From Bryoerythrophyllum caledonicum (lineage: Eukaryota > Streptophyta > Bryopsida > Pottiales > Pottiaceae), in the NCBI GenBank assembly GCA_963971425.1, contig OZ020525.1, positions 8,105,560 to 8,169,559 on the forward strand: a DNA stretch of 64,000 bases, in the 5' to 3' direction. Positions 1-13,215 of this stretch are shown here, piece by piece (position 1 is the first letter of the stretch; each line of letters opens with the position of its first letter). A program made the position numbers and the translations under genes. The notes below the pieces were generated by a model, which was not told where the DNA came from, did not search any database, and saw only the letters and a program-made list of their open reading frames with translations.

Positions 1-1278
1 AAGAAGAATCATAACCTATGTTTCGACCATTTGGACCATCCATTAATTAGGAAATGAAGTTATAAAATGACAATGTGTTTTCACAATTTTAAAACCTTCT
101 TTCATTTCAAAATATGTTTAAAATACTGTACTTTTCTCCTACCTCTAAAACAAATGCGCAAAGAAATGACCGTTCAAATACACTAGAGTGTTGTGAGATT
201 TTTAAAAATTACATGAAAAAGCTGACTGTTACATTGAGTGAAGTCAAAATGTATTAATTCTTTCAAAGTAGGGAACATCAAACCTTTCATAATTTCATTT
301 CACTATGATATTCTATTATGTGGAATTGAATGTAATAAAATTATGTGAGCATGTGTTTTTTGCAGTATAGATTAAGATCTTTAATTGAAAATGGAATTAG
401 ATTTCTTTTTTATTTTTCCCACTCTTTGAAATGAAATTGACCTATATTAAAATGTTTAAGGAGAGTCTTAGCATGCAATGGGCAGGGCCTTAGTGTATTA
501 TGTTGCTTGCCATTCCTATTTAGCATCTCATTGGAGGAAAATAGAAAAGAGCATGAGATTTGCTCGTGTTCTACTTCTACTCATTTTTGTCTGGCACTTT
601 GAGTTCATAGTATATTTCCTCTTTGGAAAAGATTCTCAAGAAAACTCCATAGAACAAACAACTTTTTTTCAGCAAACTGACATTAAACCCAAATGCAAAA
701 AAAACCCCTTGAAGCAATATTCTTTCCTGTCAATATTCTCAAAAATTGGAGTATCCACATTACCAACTTTGAACCCGTAAAGGGCTAAGTAAGTGTAGAG
801 GAATCTCTACTCCATTCAGTAAAAACTACCAAAATTAATTTGTTGAGAATGTAATCGTAGGATTTTCTTCTAGACTTATATGAGATGATGTGGTACATAT
901 TTTGTGAATTTTGACAATACAGATTGAGAGATAATTGCAATCAAACCAAAAAAAATTGTTCTCAAAACGAACACATTGTCCCCCTGGAAACCAACCAAAA
1001 TACGTAACCGACACCTATACACTCGGGGTATATTTAACCCACTTCCATCCCTTCCACCTATTGAGCTCCAAATGAGAGTTGTTATTAGTCAGAACCCCTT
1101 AGTTTTGGTCAGTGCTTATTGTAGGTACCTTTGGCAGCCATGGGCTAAATATGGCAGCACATTTTGAAATTTCATAACTAACTTACCTTCATTGGAAAAA
1201 TATGAAATTACTTGAGTTGAAATTGTAATTCTAGTGGCTATCACTGGAAAATCAATGTAAAATTCTTTCTCCTTTCTA
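1..1278. other. AT-rich non-coding stretch
   Basis: I see no credible gene here; the short open frames have no recognisable domain. Around 775-960 the text (AAAGGGCTAAG, then a stretch like TTTTGTGAATTTTGACAATACAG) resembles diverged pieces of the TTAA-flanked elements described at 12.3-15.0 kb, so part of this stretch is probably an old relative of that family. Confidence 0.5.
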
Positions 1279-1673
1279 CATACCATAGGTGAACCTCTAG
1301 TTTGGCACCTCCATGCCAAATAATTAATCAAAGCGAGAAAAGGCTGTTTGGCATCGGAAATAACAATAAAGTATTTTTTGGCATGAAATCACATATTACT
1401 ATATTCAGCACATTTGGTGACCATGGGATTGCACTCAAGATTTGAGGTTCCAAACCAAAGCCTTCATGCATGTAAAACCAAAGCCTTCATGCATGTACAA
1501 CCAAGGATGAAGGCTTTTGCAAGTCCCACTCCCCTTTGATGTCTCTCCACATGACAAAATTTGCAGATATATAGTTTCTCCAGCTTTGGCATTTTCATTA
1601 AATAATTTTGCACTTAATTGGCATGCATTTTTTAAAATAATAAACTCCAAACTAGAGGTTCACCTATAGTATG
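1279..1673. mobile_element. Small inverted-repeat (MITE-like) element
   Basis: A 27-bp sequence at 1279-1305 (core GGTGAACCTCTAGTTTGG) returns in inverted form at 1647-1673 with one or two mismatches, enclosing about 340 bp. Inside is a tandem duplication of a 23-25 bp unit (CCAAAGCCTTCATGCATG, around 1454-1500). No coding capacity is seen. The size and inverted ends suit a non-autonomous DNA element, but I could not identify a clear target duplication. Confidence 0.5.
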
Positions 1674-2129
1674 CACATTGTTTAACTTGTCGGTTATGGA
1701 GAGTTACCTTAACCCTCAACCACGCTATCTTATGAGTGGCGAGCGGAGAGAGGTGAGTAGAAAAAACCTCAACACAGAAAAAAATGCAATTAATTTATTT
1801 ATTAATTTGAAGGAAATTAATGGCAAAACTATATAGTTTGAGAGAAAATGTTGGAAAATCTCTAAATTAAGAAAGTATCTTATAGCCATAGATACATTAA
1901 CCATTGAAATTTTATTTTTTCACAATCTTCACTCATGTCCCTCAATTGTAACGATGAAATTTTTAATTTATTTCCTCTGAAAGATAACATTTATAGGGGC
2001 CTCACAAATACATAATCAAAATCTCAAAACTTAGAATGAGTACGAAGTGTGGAAGTAGCGGATGTGGAGTAAGATAATTTATTCATCAAAGCAATATCAC
2101 AAGATGTTTCTATTGATAAATCAACGGTC

Positions 2130-2320
2130 CAAGATGACCCTAAACTACCGGGTGATGGTAGGAGATACCCAGTTTCTCCAAATGGAGTGGTTGCAGGTTC
2201 AAATCTTGGCTGTGATATGCGGTCTCTACTTGACGAAGCTGCCGGGAGTTGCCAACATAGCACCTCGTGAGCGGCAGAACAGAAGAAAAAATAAAATAAA
2301 ACAGTACTAGAAAAAAATAG
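2130..2320 (+). repeat. tRNA-derived SINE-like sequence
   Basis: A B-box-like sequence GGTTCAAATC lies near 2195, and TGGTAGGAGA about 35-40 bp upstream could serve as a diverged A box. The part after the B box (GGCTGTGATATGCGGTCTCTACTTGACGAAGC is its region, about 2205-2240) recalls plant Au-like SINEs, and an A-rich tail follows at about 2280-2300. It does not fold as a functional tRNA by eye. The open frames over this stretch are spurious. Confidence 0.4.
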
Positions 2321-2409
2321 ATAAAAAATAGCAATGAGAAAAACATTGATACAATTACAAGTAGCCATACCCACAAGATGCAATACCGATCCAACTTAAT
2401 CGAATACAA

Positions 2410-5340
2410 GCTCTCTGTAATTGGAAATAGCGATGATCAATAAGACTTTCTTGCGTTTGTCATGCTTGCTTCGCGATATTGGCAAGCTCCAATATGCACA
2501 TACTTTGTTGTAACTCTAGTTTGGAGCATTATCGTACTCTATTGGTTTGTAATTCTCAAAGTTAACCAAAATTAACCTTAAACGAGCCCACCTAACAGAT
2601 CATTTCCAGGGATTTTTATCGTGCATCAAACTCTTTAAATCTTAACAACACTTCACACTTAATACCTCAGCACATCCCAGAGGATGGCTTCTTCGGTACC
2701 TTAGTATTAACCGGTAATAAGTAACCACAAGTGTTTAGTTTAAACTCTGTTGAGCGTCAGAGTAGTTTTCTGGTAAGTTTTTACAGTGCCCGGAAAGTCA
2801 CTGCTCTCCGCTCTCACAGTCCAAAGGCCACAATATCCACAAATTAACTCTACACCTTAAAAGAGTTAAAAGGTTGCAGCTAGTTTACCGGTCTTCACAA
2901 TCTACCAGAAACTTGTCCCGGTAAACCGCTCACGCAAGCTCGGGTTCCAACTACAACCACACCCAATGAATCAAACAAAGAAGATACAAGACTCACAACA
3001 ACCGAATGCTAAGCAAATCACATAAGCGAGACAACCATCCACGGGGATTGTCGGAACTCATCCACTGTAAGAGTAGAAACTCCGGAATACTCCGGACTCA
3101 GGTTTAGCCGAGATTTCTTCCGGTGTACCGAGAGGGGGGATATCACCCCTTCTCTCCACCAATCCAAACACTTCCTACTGAAGGGAGGCTATCATAAATA
3201 GCCGTGGGCTTCCCAGATCCCATTCGGTAAAGCAACTCTTCCCGGTCCCATCGGTGAAGGGTTTGAAGTAGATCCTGGATCTTACTACACCTATCTAACT
3301 TGGATATCCTACATCCTCCGGAAGCCTCTAGTCACACTCAATCACATAACATTCAATAAGTCACAACCTTGTACATCCTAGCAAAGACTCAGTAGGAGGA
3401 CTCAACCCTTTCCACCTCTACTCACACAAACTCAACAAAAGACTCTAGACATAAGCAACGAAGGCAAGACACAACCAAAGAAACAAAGAGAAGAGTACTT
3501 AACACAAGAGCCCAAGGTTTTTTTAAGTACACAAAGACTATTAGCTACCTTCCAAAACAAGATTCCCAAAAGGTGGAAATGGCATCTAGAGAGTGCACAA
3601 AAGTCAATACCTACCTTTCAAAACTAGATTCACAAAAGGACAAAATGGCATCTAAATCCTAAAATCAAGGATAGCCTAGTCACTGGCAGATTACCCGTAG
3701 ACAGATAAACTTGAAGACTCCCGGTCCGGGACCGGTGAACCATTCCCTAATAAAAATAAATAGCCAGGGAAACCTGTGAAGTGGTAGCGACCGGGTGGAC
3801 AATGGAGCCCCATTGACATTACTACTCTCACCCTAGTGTTTAATTGTAGCAACTTTAACAACATTCCATCAACCGATGGGATAAATCAACAATACATAAC
3901 ACATAACAAAGGCTCAACCGGAAGACCCAACCGGAAGAGTGGAGTTATCTCCTGGTAAATCCATAGAAGGATTGACCGGGAGATTGAGTTTAAAAACTCA
4001 ACCACCTTCCTCAAAGTATTCTTTTTTTGCAATCTCTTCCTACTTGTTCAGGTCAATCTTGGAAAGCGTCCGTGTTACCGGTGGAGTCATGTTGTTTGGG
4101 ATGGACTTACTCCCGGATGTGCCTTGTATTTACACCAATCACCTATCACAAATTCTGGTCTGACCCGGAAAATATCAGTATACCAGACAACCGGTGTACT
4201 TTCTCCGGAAAACTTTTTATATTAATGTGGATATAGATATCGCACATATCTAGTAACACACCAAATAAAACAACATCACAATTGACCACTTTGAAGAGGT
4301 GACTTGAGAAACAAGAAGTTGGAAGAGGGTTTCTCGGTTGACCGGGAAGACCGATAAAAAGATAGAAAAATTAAACAAGACCTAGTGATGAGTGGGGAAG
4401 TAGAGAAAACATACAGAATATTTTTTCTAAACACTGGGATACTAAGGTAGACTCGCAAGTGCAAGAAACCAAGACCTAGGACATACAAGGTCTAGAAAAA
4501 GTCTACCAGTTGACTTTTTTCTAGATCGGAGAGGATGTTACCGGAGATCACTCCGATAGAAAAGAGAAAAAAAACTTAATAAACAAGGAAGTTTGCACAA
4601 ACAAGAGAAACCCAATATGGGGCAAGAATCACCTTTTTCCTCAACTTATTGCCACCTCCTTGTTGCATCCGCAACCTCCGTCAACTCTTGGTCTTGTCTC
4701 TTGGATCTTCTCGCCGTGGCCACAAACGTCCTTGCACCACCAAACCCTAGGTTTGAAGCTTCAAACCCTAGGTGCCACCACTCTCTTTCAAAACCCTAGC
4801 TTCCGCACTGCAACAGAACTCTTTCTTGCTTCGACAACCACCACGCCTTTGTCTCAGCTCCAAATGGGATGAAACTTGGCAATTGTAAAGAAGACTCTAG
4901 CTACCTTCCGCTCCCTAAAAAATCTCTTGAAAAGGTGCTACCATCAAGGAGATCTCGCGCTCCAAAGTACGGCCGCCAACCCCCTTGCACTTCCACGAGC
5001 GCCACTCCCTGGTCTCTACTCCAATCAACACGAAATTTGAGTATGTTGTAGGAGACTTTAAATACCTTCAGCTTGTGCAAAAAGAACCTCAAAAACTACT
5101 ACCGTTGAAAAGACCTTGGGCTTTGAAATACGCTGACTCAAACACGCCAGCCGCCAACCCCCTTGCACTCCGACGGTAATAACTTTTTTGTTTCTAATCC
5201 AAAAAACTTGTGTAAGGTGTCTTTGGAAATAAAATTTTCTAATCCACAAACCCCAATAATTTTTTTAAAGATCTATCCTAGGTTGTAAGAAATCTTGCAT
5301 CAAAGATATAGTTTTCTACTTCTCCTACCTTAAAACCCCA
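2410..5340. other. CCGGT-rich non-coding stretch, probably repeat-derived
   Basis: No gene is recognised. The motifs ACCGG, CCGGTAAAC and ACCGGAAG recur many times (for example near 2710, 2890, 2925, 3720, 3915, 4075 and 4190), as expected for old transposon or LTR material. Two similar segments containing GCCGCCAACCCCCTTGCAC lie near 4972 and 5150, about 180 bp apart, which suggests a local duplication. The frames of 60-75 codons here show no domain. Confidence 0.45.
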
Positions 5341-5510
5341 ATTTCTTCTTCTTCCTAGAAACTCCAACTTCTTCTTCTCTGAAATCCCAACTTCTTCTTC
5401 CTGAAACCCCAACTTCTTTTTTCTTCAAACCCCCAACTTTTGAAGAGAAAGAGAGAGAAAAGAAGGAAGAGAGAGAGAGAGAGAGAGAAGAGAGAGGGAG
5501 AAGAAGGTCG
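5340..5510. repeat. Degenerate CTTCTT minisatellite followed by (GA)n
   Basis: Units of roughly 27 bp containing CCAACTTCTTCTTC repeat several times at 5340-5440, followed by a purine tract rich in GAGAGA at about 5447-5510. The opposing open frames over it (Ser/Leu-rich on one strand, Arg/Glu/Lys-rich on the other) are by-products of the low complexity. Confidence 0.75.
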
Positions 5511-5599
5511 GGAGGGGGCTCGAGAGAGGTCGGTACCCGGGTCCGCTGGGACCCGGCCCGGTTGCCCGGTTGATATCCAAGTACTCCCGAGTATCAATC

Positions 5600-7199
5600 C
5601 AGTTTTATTTATTTGTTTATTTTCTTTTTATTCTTTTTTCCCCTTTTAATATTTTATTTCATATAACTAAATTCTCATTCTTTCAAATAAGAATTTCTGT
5701 CTACAACAATCAAAACAAAAAGAAGGAATTCAAGCTAATCTCCTAATTAATCTAACTACCTTCTAAACTTGACTAATTAATTTAGGCTAAGTGGTGATCT
5801 TAATAATACATCCCGGAATCTCTTCTCGGACTTTTTAATTTGTTTTCCGGGAATAAAACTAGTGAATTAAGACTCAATTTTATCACCATTATAAACCTAA
5901 TTAACTAATTAAGCATTTTTCTATTTCCACTATTTGTTATCTAATCTATTTCTACACAACACTAATTACTTTTCTAGTTGATTAAGACTAAAAATCACAA
6001 TTTAACTAATTTTTTTAGACTCCCACAGGCATGCATGAATAAGTCCTCCTTGTAGTCCATCTTACATAAGTAGTGTAAGATGTAATGCACATGCTTACAA
6101 TATTTCCATTGCCCTATCTTCCTAATGCCTCCGATTGAATCTTCAAAAAATCAAGACATGAACATCCTAGGAGTTCCGTGAAGGTGATACAATAGGGTTG
6201 CTCTTTCCCCGCGTCAAAAGTGATGATGCATCTCTATCTTGGATGCGGTATGGTATAGGAATTGGTGACATAACAATTATTCATGAGCACCGCGCTTGAC
6301 CACTTGTTCCGGTGCTCAACCGACGGCGCATTTAGAGTTCTGCAAATCTTGTAGCCGTTGCGGAAGGTATGGTATGAATATGGATTCTCTGGAATAAGGA
6401 TGTCGGACCATAGGAGAGGGATGTTCAAAGACACCTGAAATTGACTTTGAGGAGATAGGGCTCCACGTTGCTCTAACTGAAAACCTGTTTCTTTCAACGA
6501 TAACATCTAATATGCATTGTTAATTTAGTGCCAAACTCCACTGGCCACGTCATTGGAACTGATGGTTAATCTACCACAAATGATTCCTTTGAGCCCTTCA
6601 TGTGCCAACCAATATCATGATTCATCAGCACAAAGCCAAAATTCAATAAAAGCATTCCGAGGTGATCTGAATTCTTTCTTCCTATTAACATATGTCAGAG
6701 CTTATCATAGGACATGGTGTCAAGGGCCTCTCTGCATCATAGTGTTTTAGCTTAGATTACTTAGTTACTAATCTATGGATTTAGGAACGTACGGCAGCCC
6801 ACCACATTCATCCGTAGATGTTTTCCGTCCACTTAGGATTGTGGTTGTGTACGTGTAGCGCCGCACACGTCCTTGACTTGACGTCATTGTCAAGTCAAGC
6901 TTTATGAGTGAGTTAGACAGTATTTAGTGCATACCTTTGCTTGTAAATGATTGTTTATCATAAATAAAGGCTCCGCATTCTCTTATACTACTTGTACTGG
7001 TTGATTCTTCCTTCATGAACTGCAAGAAGCTTGACTATCCTAGTGATTCACTACTTATTCCCTTGACAAAGATCTCCACAATACTTCTCTCATTTCATCA
7101 CCACTTTTGCATAAGAAAAAACTCTTAAAAAAATTGAAAAATAGAGAAGGCAGCGTAATAAAAATCAATCGATAGTCACAAGTATTAGTTAGATCTTAA
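5600..7199. other. Non-coding stretch with a possible LTR remnant
   Basis: No recognisable gene. From about 6780 to 7060 the sequence has an inverted-repeat segment (CTTGACTTGACGTCATTGTCAAGTCAAG region near 6870-6900), an ATAAATAAAGG polyadenylation-like motif at about 6960 and a pyrimidine-rich downstream part, an order reminiscent of the U3-R-U5 of a small LTR. I found no second copy or target duplication, so this is only a suggestion. An open frame at 6234-6506 (-) has no domain I recognise. Confidence 0.3.
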
Positions 7200-8289
7200 G
7201 AGAGCATAATTTGCTTTATGAGTTGGAGTTAAAAGTTGCTTATAGTTCATACGGCATTGTAAATGGTTTTTGAGGTAAATTTAGAGGGAAAAATAAATGG
7301 CCTGAAAAGGAGGAGAGGTAAAAGGAACTTAAGAGGTACATGTATGGCGCAAGGTCAAAGAAGTAGGACCAACCCTTATGTCTTGCATGGGATAAGCAAC
7401 GACAAGTGAATGGCCATGGGTTGGCATAGACGGACTTGCAAGTTGCTTGAGAAGTCACTTGCAATATACTTTAGATGCCACTAAGTGGTAGTATAAGTAA
7501 AGGGCTTTGAAAGAAGGCAACATCTCACTCCAAGCATTGTTTGTACTATCTTGTGTGTCTTTCACTTGCTTGTGCAACCATCTTTTTACTTCTTTTAAAT
7601 CCGTAAAAATTAGCTGAAGTCAAAGAAGAATGCTATTCTTTGTGCAAGAACTTGTGGATGCGCTTGATAGTGATTGCGATATAATCTGCACGTTGAATCT
7701 TTGTCATAGGATTTACTGGCTTTTCTAACCAACGATGGTGGCCAACGCTTACCTCGATTGACCTAGGTATGCAAAAATAATGGTCTTTGTTCAGGCCCTT
7801 AAAACTTCCTTCAAATATCACTTCACGGTGTCTAGTTCAACACACACAGTTCAAAGTAAGATTACTAAAACACGAGCGTCCCTTTGGAGATTATCATGCC
7901 AACGCCGCTCAACACGAGGTTGTTTCAACGGACGAGAAGATCCAGCTTCATCTCATGGGTGGAGTGGCAATGGTGTGGAAACCGCCGGGCGAGATGCTTG
8001 AATTGGCAACCAAGACATGGAAAGCTCTAATTCTACCTCTGGTTCAGACTCTAGATATTGTGACTCCATAAAACCCTCTTGTTCGATATTTTACATTTCG
8101 AACTTCAAATTCAAACACAAATTCTAGGAACATAAAAGAATACTTTGAATTGGTGAATATTGTTTATGGCTTTTGACTTTTAAACAATTCCATGAGCAAC
8201 AAGCGTCACCTTGAAGCTACTCGAAACATCACCAATAAGCTTCGTCCTCCTAATCAAAAATATTTCCTAAATGTAAACAAGTATTTGTT

Positions 8290-8580
8290 TTACACACTAT
8301 AGATATTTATATCAGGAGAACGGGAGCAAAGGTCTCAAGGAAGTCTACTCCCGTAACTTGAGAGTATCACTTTGCCACCAACCGCGCATTGTGGTGCACA
8401 ACTTGACCCGAAGCATCCTTCTTCGTACAAAACATCTACTTGCATCCGATGCTTTTGCGACTCTTTGGAAGGGGAGCCAACTCCTAAGTTTCATTTGCCA
8501 TGAGCAAGTCATACTCCTCTTGCATGGCCGCCTCCCACTTGCTCGCATCCTTGGATCGCATGTGTCGGAACCTAATTTTT
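8290..8580 (-). mobile_element. Ty1/Copia reverse-transcriptase fossil
   Basis: Reading on the minus strand gives the typical start of a plant Copia reverse transcriptase: a segment like SKWEAAMQEEYDLLM, then the region before the finger domain (KSIGCK), a segment like NARLVAK and then DFLETFAP. Only this short part of pol is visible; gag, integrase, RNase H and LTRs were not found around it. It is an old, broken fragment with a few breaks in less than 300 bp, lying inside the inverted-arm composite element. Confidence 0.8.
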
Positions 8581-8934
8581 GAAAAATTGTTGTCTTAGTA
8601 TAAGTCCAAGGGAGAATGGTCGGTATTTTTCGGAAATTAGGAACACACCCATTGTAGATACTTAGTTTTACTAAAAACTATTGTAAGACCCCGTTGTCTA
8701 AAACCAGAAACCATAAAACTGCTAAGGAGGAATCCGGGGATCAGTGACCAGAAACCGGGTTCGAATGGTTATAACCAGAATCAGGATATAATGGTCAGAA
8801 CCGGAATCGGATCCAACGGCTATACCCGGAAGAGTGTTTGGATCACGTAATCATTACCAAACTGGGAATAAATAGTTAATCCCAGGGTTCTTCCCTTCAT
8901 CTTTCTTGGTGAGTTTTAGGTTGGTTAGCGGCAA

Positions 8935-11202
8935 GTGAGGGAGTGTGGGAAGCTGGGAGTTGTGAGTGAGGGCATTCGTAGCCAGGATTGCTATTGTGTG
9001 GGGGTTAAAATCAAGAAGTGCGAATTAGGGTTCGAGTGTGGACTCGATTGTGGGTCTTGGAAAAAGTCGAGGGTTGCAGGGATGACGCTAAAGAAGGCGA
9101 TCAGCAGCAGGGCGACAACGGAGGCAATCGTGAACCTTTGGACTGTGGCCCCGATGATTCCTGAATCCGAGCGCAACCGAAAGGCGTTGGACGCGAACCT
9201 GAAGAGGATCGGTTGTTTTGGATTGTTGAAGCGTCCGTGGGGATTTAGGGACGTCGTTATGGTCCGGGAGTTTATCGAGGGAGTCTCCAACGAATTCGAG
9301 GCCACCATCCGAGGGAGGCCGGAGAAATGGACTACAATAGTTTGGATTTCCATGTACGGATTCTCTATGCCAAGAGAAGGTATATGCTCTCGTAGGAAAT
9401 CGTTCATAGAAGGGAAGTTTACACGGAAGGTAGACTCGAAGGATGGACTGACCGTGGCAGATTGTAAGGATCTGGGAGTAAAGAGGGTGATGGAATTCCT
9501 ACTCCCGATCATGTATCCGGATAGACCCACTAAAATGGCGGCTACGTTAGCCAACACGATATGAGGAGCGTACACGGGTAAGAGACCGGTAGCATGGAGA
9601 GAGATAGTAGGGGAACTAGTGGGGAAGTTTCAAACCGGATTGGGGAAGGTGCGATCCAGCCCTTTTTTTTGGGCGAAAAATATCCAAATGGCGAAAAAAT
9701 ATATCTAAAAATATAATATTCTCGAAAAAAGTGGGAAATTTGTGATTTCACATCGCCAAAATTCCATCAATGGTTGTTGCTATGTCGCCACATTGCCACT
9801 AATGAACAATGGGGACTCCATCTTGTCGCCAAAAAGGATGTCCAAATCTATGTTTATAGAGATGAAATCTTCGAAATGAATATTTATGGAGAAAATTTAG
9901 TTTCGTTTGGATTGAGGAGAAAGCCAGAAGTGCTACAGCTCCCTGGCCTTTGCAGCCACTTTGGCGATTCCACTAAAACGAAAAAAAAAGGGCTGGTGCG
10001 ACCTACCCCAATCTCCCCATTCCTGTACCACCTCTACCAGCACGAGGATCTGGTGCGCGACAACGAGAAGACCACCTACGAGACAGCCAAGGTGTTGGCG
10101 AGCCACGACTCGGAAGATGCGGAACCGGATGCGGAACCAAAACCAAAACCGGATGCGGAATCCTCCGAAGACGACGTTCAATCAGCATCAGCTAGTGCGA
10201 CGAAGAAGAGGAAGCAGACCAAGAGGTGCAACACCACACCCCCGATCCGCATGAAGAAGGTCGGCAAGGAAAGGGATGACGACGATACTTTCGACATCAT
10301 TGCGGAAGGGTACGAGAAGGCCAAAGATAACTACGAGCAGATCGAAGTGATCCTGGCTTAGGCATGTTGGATTGCAGGAGACGTGGGACCAAATGATTTG
10401 TGTGGACACCTGGAGAGGGACATACAACCTTGAAACGTGCAGGAGTTGGAGGCTCGTCTTGCCTCCTTGGAAAATCAGAACCGGAAGATGAAGTCGGTGA
10501 TGGAGAAGAAAGAGGAAGAGGCGGCCGCGGCGATGGGGAGGGCTAGTGCTACCGCGATCGCCCTAACCCGTGTCACAAAGTTTGTGCAACACCCGGGCAA
10601 CATATTGTTGAAGGCTAGGTTGTTCGACGAGGGATTCGACGAAGCCCAGAAACTATCTCGTCTGGTAGCGAAGAAGCTCGTAGGGGTACTGGTGGAGTAC
10701 TATACGAAGATGGAGAATGTTGGAAGAGTGCCAAGAGATCCATGCAAAGATCTTCCATGACATTGGGAAAGGTAAGCGGAAGGTCTCTCCCGACTTGAAG
10801 CCACTAGACACACTTCCGAGAATGCTTGCGGAATCGGAACCGGAAGTTGGAATCCGAACTCTCGGTCCGGAATCCAAGAAGCGGAAGGACGAACACCCAC
10901 CAGTTACTGAGCTGAAGATGGAGGGTCGGTAGTGAAAGATGAGCAAGGAGGAGGAGGATACTCCAGATTCTCGGGTTTCCAAGAAGCGGACCATCTCCGT
11001 TTCTGAAAGGGCAACCTCCATGCGACAAACCCGATCAACTTCACGGACTGTCATTTGGGACGTGGTGGAGAAGACGCCCGCAAGCAAGCGGATCAAAGTG
11101 GATCATCCAAAAGACAAGGACGACAAGGATGAAGCGGCATCACCCCAAGTCGGAACTTCAACGGTGAAGCTTTCGGATTCGTCGAAGGAGGACGAAGATT
11201 AA
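8935..11202 (+). pseudogene. Decayed copy of the 504-aa ORF family
   Basis: Four collinear stretches in this interval match, in order, the protein encoded at 23890-25404. First is an N-terminal globular part with FLLPIMYPDRPTK and TLANT (compare FLVPILHPEKPTR and TLANT). Next comes an acidic/basic linker (SEDDVQ, compare SEEDVQ), then a coiled-coil-prone part with LLKARLFDEGFD (compare VLKAKMFDARLE), then an acidic, lysine-rich tail. About four breaks separate them. The family function is unknown; by position and build it could be a gag-like or LTR-associated protein, so I treat it as a fossil. It sits inside the inverted-arm element, unlike the second copy. Confidence 0.6.
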
Positions 11203-11499
11203 GATCAAGAAGACAAGGAATAGGGCCAAGCCCTATTTTTGTGATCAAGGAACTAGCCGTAGGAAATTGGAAGTCTAGGGGTAGGGTTAAACGGTCACGG
11301 CGGTGAGCCGGTAGATAGGATTTTTATCCAGAACCGGAACTTATTCCAGGAAAAGTGGATCTGATCCGTAACTTTTTGATCTGGTCGATTGTAGTTAGAA
11401 GCTGACAGGACAGTTGTAAACGGCCGTTTATTCTGTTGGGTAGGTGGACATTGTAGGAATGAGGTGTCCCCTTCTTTGCTTATGTACGCAAATATGGAG

Positions 11500-11970
11500 T
11501 TCAATGACCTCAATGAGCTTCACGTAGACTCCAATGTGCAACTAAGCACCTCAATCACTCAAATGAGCACCTTTACAGAGCAAACAAGCACATCCACTAT
11601 AAATGAATACTTACAAGGTTCAAAAGCTTGAATGTATAAAACCGCCGCTCTTTGCAATTCCTTGTGCCTTCCCAAATCGCTTCTAATGCTCCAAGTGAGC
11701 CCTTTTGCACCTCCTAAGCTTCAAATGAGCCCTTGTGCTCCACAAAAGCTCCAAAGCCTCTTTTGTACACCACCAAAGCGTCAAGGTCTTGTTTGTACAA
11801 TACGGAAGCTTCAAATCCTTTCTTGTGTACCACCAAAGGTCCAAAGCTCTAAAAGTTGTCGTCCTTGTGCACTTCCAAAGCTCAATATTAGCCCTTATGC
11901 ACTAAAACACTCAAATTCACTCAAGACCTCCTCCAAACAACTTAGCAACAAAATTCTACACTCGTAGCTC
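11500..11970. repeat. Degenerate short tandem repeat (GAGC/CTCCAAA units)
   Basis: Loose units such as CTCCAAATGAGCCCTT, AAGCTCCAAAG and TTGTACACCACCAAAGC alternate irregularly across about 450 bp, ending just before the right inverted arm. The 111-codon open frame at 11632-11967 is made of these units and is not considered a gene. Confidence 0.6.
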
Positions 11971-12264
11971 ACATGAGTGGGCCCATAACCTATTGATGTT
12001 AAAAGAAGTAAAAAGATGGTTGCACAAGCAAGTGAAAGACACACAAGATAGTACAAACAATGCTTAGAGTGAGATGTTGCCTTCTTTCAAAGGCCTTTAC
12101 TTAAATTACCACTTAGTGGCGTCTAAAGTATATTGCAAGTGGCTTCTCAAGCAACTTGCAAGTCCGTCTATGCCAACCCATGGCCATTCACTTGTCGTTG
12201 CTTATCCCATGCAAGACATAAGGGTTGGTCCTACTTCTTTGACCTTGCACCATACATATACCTC

Positions 12265-13215
12265 TTAACCCCTAAGGTACCGTGACAGTTTTACACCAAA
12301 AACACTTCAAAATTGTTGGATTCTAGTGCAATGAATAAACAAGGAAACAAAAAGTTTGATTTTTAGTTCTGACCGTAGGATATCAATAAAGGCTTATTAA
12401 GTAATACATGTACAAAATTTCATAAATTTTGACCGCACGGATTGAAAGATTACAGTGTTTGAAGTCAAGAAAATGGTTCATTTTCTTGCGTGCGTTTAGT
12501 GGATCAACAGACTTTGACTTCATTTGGTGTCAAAAATTTCACTACACAAGGTCTAAATCCATTACCATCTTGTTAAGCATGATGTTAGCTTCTTACACAC
12601 CAATTTTTAGAGGTAGAAACGGGGTATAGCATATTCAAAACAAGTGTGCAAGGAGTGGAGGCTTGAAATTTGTTAATTCACACTTAAATTTTTTTTTAAC
12701 CTAATATGTTTTTGATTGATAATCCGAATGGCTAATAAGAAGGTTTACATTACATATTGTTAAGGAAAAAATAAAAAGTGAAAAATATAAAAATACCTAG
12801 GTTTTATGTGGAAAAGAAGAAGTTTTTTGGTACCTTGCCCGACAATGAGTGACAATGTGTGAAAATGTTTGACTTGGGTTGATATGCTATTTTTCACTAA
12901 AGACAAGAACTCTTTTTTGACAATATGAAGGGAAATAATATTACTTGCGAGTATTGAAAATCTCACATTCAATAGAGTGTCCTATCAAAAGTTTTTGGAG
13001 GTGCCCGAGGTGCCCGCCCTTCCCATTTAAAATTCAAAACCCTATAACATTTTCATCAAATGTTTAATTGAGGAAAAAATTGTTTTCCCACTAAGGTCTT
13101 GGTAATGTCTTTCTATAGTAAAAATTTCAAAGAAGAATGTTGGAAATTGACACCATAGGAACCTGACCAAACTTTCAAAAAGCCCATTTTTGACACTTGG
13201 TCCTTTAGGGGTTAA
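12265..13215. mobile_element. TTAA-flanked DNA element, copy A
   Basis: A 943-bp body lies between TTAA at 12265-12268 and TTAA at 13212-13215. The ends are inverted: TTAACCCCTAAGGTACC on the left, and TTAACCCCTAAAGGACC reading inward from the right. It interrupts the right inverted arm. The left arm at about 7329-7345 keeps the uninterrupted site (AACTTAAGAGG), which shows that TTAA is the duplicated target. No ORF of note is present, so it is non-autonomous. TTAA targeting with ends starting CCC is characteristic of piggyBac-type elements, though other TTAA families exist. Confidence 0.8.

Noticed and set aside
2140-2240. Possible tRNA gene because of a B-box-like GGTTCAAATC
   Set aside because: No cloverleaf can be drawn; it is better explained as a SINE-like repeat.
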